Of a DNA stretch of 10,455 nucleotides, positions 5,497-10,455 are shown one piece after another. The notes beneath the pieces are model-generated. The model was given only the letters and a program-made list of their open reading frames with translations. It was not told where the DNA came from and ran no database searches. The stretch lies in NCBI GenBank assembly GCA_023260315.1, contig JALQVQ010000120.1, positions 1 through 10,455 on the forward strand, in the 5' to 3' direction. The stretch is from Burkholderiaceae bacterium. Lineage in GTDB: Bacteria; Pseudomonadota; Gammaproteobacteria; Burkholderiales; Burkholderiaceae_C. The position numbers and the translations under genes are program-made. How positions within the stretch are numbered: position 1 is the first letter of the stretch; each line of letters opens with the position of its first letter.

Positions 5497-6686
5497 GTTG
5501 TGGGTAGGTCGTTAAATAGATCGCCTGTCTCCGATCGCCGCTGGATGCCTGCTTGAGTCGGCGGTAAAGCCGTCAGTGGTATCAATTTACCCAGCTTAAC
5601 GCCCAGCAGCCGCAACGGCCGTTCAAGTGGCGCGCGCTTCAGGGTTTGGCCCGCATGATAGCGAATATCTGTGGCCATGCGAATGGGTGTGTCAAGGCGG
5701 GTGTCTCGGGTGACGGTTTTGAATCGGTCATCTCGCAGCTTGATGCCAACGGCTTGCGCTGCGACGCCTTTACCCGCCAAGTCCTGGGACAAGCGTTCGC
5801 ACAAGTCAGTGAAGATACGGCCCAAGGTTTCCCGGTCATGTTTGGCGTGAAGGTTTCGCTCAAAAGTGGTTTCGCGGCTGATGGAGACGGGTTCCGAGTG
5901 GGTTTCAACCGCACGATCATCCTCGCCGCTTGCTGAGCGAAGCAACCAACGGCCATAGCTGTTGCCAAAGTGCCCAATTAACCATTGTTCATCGCAAGCC
6001 GCCAAATCACCAAGTGTGTGAATTCCCAACCCGGTCAGTTTTGCACTGGACTTGGGACCAATGCCGTTCAAAGCGCGGCAGGGTAGCGGCCAGATACGCG
6101 TCTTGACGTCCGCCATGGATAGGATGGTGATGCCATTCGGCTTATTCATCTCGCTGGCCAACTTGGCCATGAGCTTGTTGGGTGCGACGCCAATGGAACA
6201 TGTCAGCCCTGTGACCATGAAAATTTCTTTCTGGATCAAACGCGCCAGAACACGACCATCCTCCCGTTGACCCCCAGGCACATCTGTGAGGTCGATGTAA
6301 ACCTCATCAATGCCACGATTCTCCATCAAGGGGGCGATCTCTAGAATCACGCTTTTAAATTGCTGTGATAGCGCGCGGTACCGTGCATGATCGACGGGCA
6401 GCATGATGGCATCGGGGCAGAGCGCGGCAGCCTTCATCATCCCCATTGCAGAGCCGACGCCAAACGCGCGCGCCTCGTACGTGGCCGTCGTGATCACGCC
6501 GCGCCCACTGTAATCGCGCAGACGTGGGAACGCCTCAATCGGCCACTCGTGTGGGGGTCGATCGGGCACTGTGTCAGGTCTCTTCCCACCGCCGATGACA
6601 ACCGGCAGCCCCTTCAGCTGGGGGTAACGCAACAATTCGACCGATGCGAAAAACGCATCCATATCAAGGTGCGCAATTCGTCGCAT
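5493..6686 (-). CDS. dinB: DNA polymerase IV (Y-family translesion polymerase)
   Basis: A 397-residue error-prone polymerase that copies past damaged bases. The palm begins at the start, with D8 in HLDMDAFF and steric-gate F13. The second carboxylate pair is D127-E128 in GIDEVYIDLT. CSIGVAPNKLMAKLAS (163-178) and the helix-hairpin-helix LNGIGPKSSAKL (207-218) follow, then the little-finger domain. The C-terminal TGDLF (387-391) resembles a beta-clamp-binding peptide. Between IGG and GVITTATY lies a loop of about 30 residues that E. coli DinB lacks but longer beta-proteobacterial forms have. The start at 6684-6686 gives the canonical M-R-x-I beginning; an in-frame ATG at 6746 would overlap the upstream gene by 53 bases and add unrelated residues. 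The gap to that gene is 7 bases, indicating one transcript. No LexA-like box is visible near the gene pair. Confidence 0.93.
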   Translation of the reverse strand: MRRIAHLDMDAFFASVELLRYPQLKGLPVVIGGGKRPDTVPDRPPHEWPIEAFPRLRDYSGRGVITTATYEARAFGVGSAMGMMKAAALCPDAIMLPVDHARYRALSQQFKSVILEIAPLMENRGIDEVYIDLTDVPGGQREDGRVLARLIQKEIFMVTGLTCSIGVAPNKLMAKLASEMNKPNGITILSMADVKTRIWPLPCRALNGIGPKSSAKLTGLGIHTLGDLAACDEQWLIGHFGNSYGRWLLRSASGEDDRAVETHSEPVSISRETTFERNLHAKHDRETLGRIFTDLCERLSQDLAGKGVAAQAVGIKLRDDRFKTVTRDTRLDTPIRMATDIRYHAGQTLKRAPLERPLRLLGVKLGKLIPLTALPPTQAGIQRRSETGDLFNDLPTT

Positions 6687-6693
6687 CAAGTCG

Positions 6694-7848
6694 TCAGGTT
6701 GGGAACGTGCCGGGTACCAGGATGCTGCGGTCGACGTCGGCCACACGGGTTCGCCCGCAAAACGCCATCGTCAGGTCCAGCTCTTTGTGGATGATCTCGA
6801 GTGTTTTGGTCACACCCGCCTCACCCATCGCACCCAAACCATACAAAAACGCGCGACCGATATAAGTGCCCTTGGCGCCCAGCGCCACAGCTTTCAGTAC
6901 ATCCTGTCCACTGCGAATGCCGCCGTCGACGTGCACTTCGATCTGATCACCGACCGCGGCGACGATACGTGGCAATACGGCAATGCTCGACTCTGCGCCG
7001 TCGAGCTGTCGTCCACCGTGGTTGGAGACGATCAGCGCATCAGCGCCTGATGCAACGGCCAAACGGGCATCCTCTTCATCAAGAATGCCTTTGATGATCA
7101 ACTTGCCACCCCAGCGCTTCTTGATCCACTCCACATCACCCCAGTTCAGCTGCGGGTCAAACTGTTTGGCTGTCCAGTCGGATAAGGAGCCCATATCGTC
7201 AACACCGGAGACATGCCCCACGATATTGCCAAATTCACGGCGCTGGGTACCGGCCATGCCCATGCACCAGCGAGGCTTTGTCGCCATGTTGATGATGTTT
7301 GCGATGGTGAGCTTTGGCGGCGCGGACAGACCGTTCTTCAGGTCCTTGTGGCGCTGCCCCAGAATTTGCAGATCGAGCGTCAGCACCAGCGCAGAGCAAT
7401 TGGCTGCCTTTGCGCGGTCGATTAAACGCTCGATAAAGCCACGGTCTCGCATCACATAAAGCTGGAACCAGAAGGGATGGTTACCGGTGTTGGCGGCGAC
7501 ATCCTCAATCGAGCAAATGCTCATGGTTGACAGTGTGAACGGCACACCAAAAGCCTTTGCTGCGCGCGCGGCCTTGATCTCGCCATCCGCGTGTTGCATG
7601 CCAGTCAGGCCCGTTGGGGCGATGGCGACTGGCATCGCCACATCTTGCCCAATCATCTGACTGGCCGTTGAGCGGCCCTCTAAGTTCACAGCGACGCGCT
7701 GACGCAACTTAATTTTGCCGAAATCATCCGTGTTGGCTCGGTAGGTTGACTCCGTCCAACTCCCAGAGTCAGCGTAGTCGTAGAACATGCGCGGAACGCG
7801 TGATTTGGCCAGAAGACGCAGGTCTTCAATGTTGGTGATAACAGGCAT
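6694..7848 (-). CDS. FMN-dependent alpha-hydroxy-acid dehydrogenase (L-lactate dehydrogenase type)
   Basis: A 384-residue TIM-barrel flavoprotein of the lactate/glycolate/mandelate family, which oxidises (S)-2-hydroxy acids to 2-oxo acids. Family active-site residues are all present: Y25 (YDYADSG), Y131 (WFQLY), D159 (TLD), R166, K253 (IIKGI), and H277 with R280 (SNHGGRQLDG); the FMN phosphate site is HVDGGIRSG (306-314). The loop at about 175-215 carries hydrophobic and basic residues and is where bacterial LldD and mandelate dehydrogenases contact the membrane, so respiratory-chain linkage is likely. Length and order resemble E. coli LldD (396 residues), but substrate choice cannot be fixed by eye. 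The start at 7846-7848 is chosen because AGGAG lies 5 bases before it; the in-frame ATG at 7869 would place that site inside the gene. It is followed by dinB 7 bases later. Confidence 0.9.
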   Translation of the reverse strand: MPVITNIEDLRLLAKSRVPRMFYDYADSGSWTESTYRANTDDFGKIKLRQRVAVNLEGRSTASQMIGQDVAMPVAIAPTGLTGMQHADGEIKAARAAKAFGVPFTLSTMSICSIEDVAANTGNHPFWFQLYVMRDRGFIERLIDRAKAANCSALVLTLDLQILGQRHKDLKNGLSAPPKLTIANIINMATKPRWCMGMAGTQRREFGNIVGHVSGVDDMGSLSDWTAKQFDPQLNWGDVEWIKKRWGGKLIIKGILDEEDARLAVASGADALIVSNHGGRQLDGAESSIAVLPRIVAAVGDQIEVHVDGGIRSGQDVLKAVALGAKGTYIGRAFLYGLGAMGEAGVTKTLEIIHKELDLTMAFCGRTRVADVDRSILVPGTFPT

Positions 7849-7853
7849 GGGGT

Positions 7854-7858
7854 CTCCT
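7854..7858 (-). promoter_or_regulatory. Ribosome binding site AGGAG deciding the dehydrogenase start
   Basis: On the minus strand AGGAG stands 5 bases before the ATG at 7846-7848. This favours that start over the in-frame ATG 21 bases further upstream. Confidence 0.8.
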
Positions 7859-7955
7859 AGCTTTGGCAAACGGTGTAAACGATAGGCCTGATGTTACCCA
7901 CGCGGGCCGATTCCCCACATTGAAAGATACTTTGGGCGGATGAAAAAAATCTAAA

Positions 7956-9389
7956 TCAGCTCAGGCGCGCGCGATGCCGGGCAATTTGTGCACTGACCTG
8001 CTCCGGCGAGGTGCCGCCCAAGGTATTGCGTTCGTTCATGGAGCCCTCAAGGCTGAGGGGGCCAAAAACGTCGGCTTCGATGCGGGAATCGAAGGTTTGC
8101 AGTGTGGTCAGAGACAGCTCTGACAGATCAACACCCTCGGACTGCGCCGTTTTAACGGCATGGGCAACGATCTCATGCGCATCCCGGAAAGGCAGCCCCT
8201 TCTTGACCAAATAGTCCGCCAAATCGGTGGCTGTGGCGTAGCCGCGCATGGCGGCGCCCCGCATAGCAACCGCGTTGACGGTGATGCCGCCCGATTTCAA
8301 ACCTGTTGCAGGATCGACTTGCCCCCCCACCATTTCCGCAAAGATCCGCAACGTATCTTTGAGCGTGTCAACGGTGTCGAAAAGAGGCTCTTTGTCCTCT
8401 TGGTTGTCCTTGTTGTAGGCCAGTGGCTGGCCCTTCATTAGGGTGATCAGGCCCATCAGATGTCCAACAACGCGACCTGTTTTGCCGCGAGCCAGTTCAG
8501 GCACATCTGGATTCTTCTTTTGGGGCATGATCGAGCTGCCAGTGGTGAAGCGGTCAGCGATCTTGATGAAGCCGAAGTTTTGGCTCATCCAGATGATCAG
8601 CTCTTCGCTCAACCGGCTGACGTGCACCATTACCAGTGAGGCGGCTGCCGTGAACTCAATCGCAAAGTCACGATCGCTTACGGCGTCAAGGCTGTTCTGG
8701 CAGACACCTTCCATCTCCAGCGTTTTGGCAACGCGCAGGCGGTCAAGCGGGTATGTCGTGCCAGCCAGCGCCGCCGCGCCCAGCGGGAGTTGATTCACGC
8801 GTTTACGGACGTCTTGCAATCGCGCTTGATCGCGGGCAAACATCTCCACGTAAGCCAACAGGTGGTGACCGAAGCTCACGGGCTGTGCCACTTGCAGGTG
8901 GGTGAAGCCGGGAAGAATGACATGCTTGTTTTGTTCGGCGACGTCAACCAACGCGGATTGCAAGGCGACCAGCAAGGCATCGATCGCATCAATTTCGTCG
9001 CGTAGCCACAGGCGGATATCGGTCGCAACCTGATCGTTTCGGCTGCGTCCTGTGTGCAGGCGCTTGCCGGCATCGCCGACCAACTGTGTGAGGCGGGCTT
9101 CGATGTTGAGGTGGACGTCTTCAAGATCCAGTTGCCACTGAAATTGACCCGCATCGATTTCCGCCTGGATTTGTGACAGTCCACGCTGGATGTCCGCCAA
9201 ATCATCGGCGCTAATGATACCGACCGCACGCAGCATCTCCGCGTGCGCCAGAGAGCCCCGAATGTCCGCGTTGGCGAGGCGCTTATCAAAGAAAACGCTG
9301 GCCGTGTATCGCTTCACCAACTCACTCATCGGTTCGGAGAACAGGGCAGACCAGGCTTGCGCCTTCGTATCGAGTTGGTTGGATGACAT
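7956..9389 (-). CDS. argH: Argininosuccinate lyase
   Basis: A 477-residue cytoplasmic tetrameric lyase of the fumarase/aspartase superfamily, which splits argininosuccinate into arginine and fumarate, the last step of arginine synthesis. The three conserved regions are present: HTGRSRND (112-119), THLQ with H164 (catalytic pair), and the signature loop [12 protein letters not shown] (284-295) carrying catalytic S286. EDVHLNIE (90-97) is also typical. Length matches the family, which is usually about 460-480. The start at 9387-9389 has no strong ribosome site; a 6-base-pair hairpin sits about 21 bases upstream. It lies downstream of ppc on the same strand with a 74-base gap, so the two may share a transcript. 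After the stop there is a run of seven T on the coding strand (7943-7949) but no convincing stem before it. Confidence 0.96.
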   Translation of the reverse strand: MSSNQLDTKAQAWSALFSEPMSELVKRYTASVFFDKRLANADIRGSLAHAEMLRAVGIISADDLADIQRGLSQIQAEIDAGQFQWQLDLEDVHLNIEARLTQLVGDAGKRLHTGRSRNDQVATDIRLWLRDEIDAIDALLVALQSALVDVAEQNKHVILPGFTHLQVAQPVSFGHHLLAYVEMFARDQARLQDVRKRVNQLPLGAAALAGTTYPLDRLRVAKTLEMEGVCQNSLDAVSDRDFAIEFTAAASLVMVHVSRLSEELIIWMSQNFGFIKIADRFTTGSSIMPQKKNPDVPELARGKTGRVVGHLMGLITLMKGQPLAYNKDNQEDKEPLFDTVDTLKDTLRIFAEMVGGQVDPATGLKSGGITVNAVAMRGAAMRGYATATDLADYLVKKGLPFRDAHEIVAHAVKTAQSEGVDLSELSLTTLQTFDSRIEADVFGPLSLEGSMNERNTLGGTSPEQVSAQIARHRARLS

Positions 9390-9410
9390 GATGCTTTGAT
9401 TTTGGTAAGA

Positions 9411-9427
9411 CCAGACCCCGTGTCTGG
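9411..9427 (-). promoter_or_regulatory. Small hairpin in the argH leader
   Basis: CCAGAC-N5-GTCTGG is a perfect 6-base-pair stem with a 5-base loop, in the 74 bases between the ppc stop and the argH start. On the argH strand it is not followed by a T-run, so it is not a standard terminator. A TAAAAT that could serve as a -10 box lies just upstream, without a good -35 partner. The hairpin could sit in a 5' leader of argH. Confidence 0.3.
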
Positions 9428-9463
9428 ACCGCCCTTATTTTACCGGTCTGCGCCTGCCGCGGA

Positions 9464-9778
9464 CTAACCCGTGTTGCGCAACGCGGCGGCGATGCCATTG
9501 ATGGCTATCTGTATCCCCAGCTTCACGCGTTCATCGGAACGGCCCTCGCGGTAGCGACGCAACAACTCAACTTGTACATGGTGCAGCGGGTCAATGTACG
9601 GGAAGCGATGCTCGATCGATCGCCGAAGTGCGGGGTTTGTGGCTAACCGCTCTTTATGCCCCGTGATCTGCGTCAACGCCCGTGCGGTGCGCTGCCATTC
9701 AGACTCAATTCGATCAGATACCGTTTTGCGTAATTTGGTGTCGGTGACCAAATCCGCGTAGCGCCGGGCCAAGGCCAA
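9464..9778 (-). CDS. ppc: Phosphoenolpyruvate carboxylase, C-terminal fragment only
   Basis: The last 105 or so codons of PEP carboxylase, which carboxylates phosphoenolpyruvate to oxaloacetate to refill the citric acid cycle. Recognisable parts are [11 protein letters not shown] at the broken end, [20 protein letters not shown] (near residues 57-76 of the fragment) and the C-terminal [13 protein letters not shown]; the family ends in a conserved NTG that binds in the inhibitor/aspartate region. Full proteins are about 880-950 residues, so nearly 90 percent is missing. There is no ATG: upstream of the leucine codon at 9776-9778 only three foreign codons (F, S, P) precede a stop at 9788-9790. 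The loss is at a join to an unrelated gene on the opposite strand and is not gradual decay. If the join is an assembly error, the real gene is intact elsewhere. Confidence 0.85.
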   Translation of the reverse strand: MALARRYADLVTDTKLRKTVSDRIESEWQRTARALTQITGHKERLATNPALRRSIEHRFPYIDPLHHVQVELLRRYREGRSDERVKLGIQIAINGIAAALRNTG

Positions 9779-9783
9779 GAACG
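9767..9783. other. Join between ppc and a Bug-protein gene (chimera or rearrangement point)
   Basis: Left of here the minus strand reads as ppc; right of here the plus strand reads as the interior of a TTT substrate-binding protein. The bases GCCAAGGCCAA (9768-9778) fit both: on the minus strand as Ala-Leu-Ala of ppc, on the plus strand as Ala-Lys-Ala-Lys of the Bug protein. The break therefore falls in or beside an 11-base microhomology. Neither gene has its missing part in the window, and no insertion sequence, target duplication or att-like repeat is visible. Confidence 0.75.
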
Positions 9784-10455
9784 ATGGCTACACCTTTTTG
9801 GTGGGCCACATGGGGTACATGGGCGCAGCACCTGCGCTCTACAAAAAATTGGGCTATGACCCCGTCAAAGATTTCGATGGCGTTTTCCGTTTCCCTGATA
9901 CGCCCTTGGTGCTGATGGTTCGACAAAACCATCCTGCCAAAGACATTGCAGGCTTGATTGACTTTGCCAAGAAAAATCCAGAGAAGGTGTTCATCAGCAA
10001 TGCGGGCGTGGGGTCTAGCTCACATCTGATTGCCGCCTTGGTCGCCAGCTCTGCGGGTATCAAAGTGACGATGGTGCCTTACAAAGGCGCGGGCCCTGCG
10101 CTGATTGATGTGATTGGTGGACAAGTCGATGGCATGCTGGACCAAACCAACACCGCACTGCCGCAAATCAAAGAAGGCAAAGTGCGTCCTTTGGTGGTGA
10201 CATCTAAAGTGCGATTGCCACAACTCAAAGATGTGCCCACCTTGAACGAAACCGTGATGCCTGGTTTTGAAGCGTCGACTTGGTACGGCATCTATGCCCC
10301 CAAAGGCACGCCCAAAGCCGCTGTCGAGAAAGTGCAAAACGCTTACTTGAAAGTGATGAAAGACAAAGCCTACACAGGCAAGATGGCAGAGCAAGCCATT
10401 CAAATGTTGCCTGCTGATCAATACACGGGTGATGCCTTGAGTAAACACACCGAAT
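9771..10455 (+). CDS. Tripartite tricarboxylate transporter substrate-binding (Bug/TctC) protein, partial at both ends
   Basis: An uninterrupted frame of 228 codons with no start inside the domain and no stop before the window edge. Bug proteins are periplasmic receptors of about 320 residues that bind carboxylates or related small molecules for TctAB-type or orphan uptake. Clear family landmarks are [12 protein letters not shown] at the beginning, [32 protein letters not shown], the [14 protein letters not shown] strand and [16 protein letters not shown]. The signal peptide and first 75 or so residues are missing because of the join at about 9770. Lysine codons here are mostly AAA (18 AAA to 5 AAG by hand count), unlike the Fe-S gene in the same window (15 to 21). 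Several lines are also poorer in G+C than argH, so the piece comes from a different genomic context or organism. The ligand is unknown. Confidence 0.85.

Noticed and set aside
6387..6794. 135-codon plus-strand frame across dinB and the dehydrogenase end
   Set aside because: It spans two convincing minus-strand genes and has no ribosome site or family features.
7936..7975. Intrinsic terminator for argH
   Set aside because: A seven-T run exists on the coding strand shortly after the stop, but no stable stem precedes it closely enough.
9700..9850. Insertion sequence or attachment site explaining the ppc break
   Set aside because: There is no transposase, terminal inverted repeat or target duplication; only an 11-base microhomology is visible.
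10020..10448. 142-codon minus-strand frame at the right end
   Set aside because: It is antisense to a clear Bug-family protein; His/Phe-rich content reflects the complementary strand.

Overview
The window looks like a piece of a betaproteobacterial chromosome, most likely Burkholderiales. This rests on the protein types (a rubrerythrin/CCG-domain Fe-S/DUF3501 trio, a DinB with the longer beta-proteobacterial N-terminal loop, argH beside ppc, a Bug-type solute-binding protein) and on moderately high G+C. It was judged by eye, without a database search. No RNA genes, CRISPR arrays or insertion sequences were seen.

Layout. Bases 1-1201 (minus strand) hold a VOC-family metalloenzyme followed 6 bases later by an FAD-dependent aromatic-type monooxygenase that runs off the left edge; together they look like part of an aromatic-compound catabolic operon. 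Bases 1202-1508 are a divergent intergenic region with several short dyads. Bases 1509-5496 (plus strand) carry five tightly packed genes: a rubredoxin-less rubrerythrin, a two-cluster Fe-S protein with two CCG-type domains, a DUF3501 protein, the peroxide-stress protein YaaA, and a 2-oxoglutarate/Fe(II) prolyl-4-hydroxylase-like dioxygenase. The common theme is iron and peroxide handling. The last gene meets dinB tail to tail, and the two share the single tetranucleotide CTAG as their stop codons.

Bases 5493-7848 (minus strand) hold an FMN-dependent alpha-hydroxy-acid (L-lactate type) dehydrogenase followed 7 bases later by dinB (DNA polymerase IV). Bases 7956-9389 (minus) are argH, the last step of arginine synthesis. 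Bases 9464 to about 9778 (minus) are only the last 105 or so codons of ppc (phosphoenolpyruvate carboxylase).

At about 9767-9783 ppc stops abruptly and the sequence continues on the plus strand inside a tripartite-tricarboxylate-transporter (Bug) binding-protein gene that has no 5' end and runs off the right edge. The two broken genes share about 11 bases at the join, and codon use and base composition shift there. This is either a chimeric assembly or amplification join, or a real rearrangement.

The most interesting biology is the rubrerythrin - Fe-S/CCG - DUF3501 - yaaA - dioxygenase array. The Fe-S/CCG protein is a candidate electron supplier for a rubrerythrin that lacks its own rubredoxin domain, and DUF3501 has no known function.
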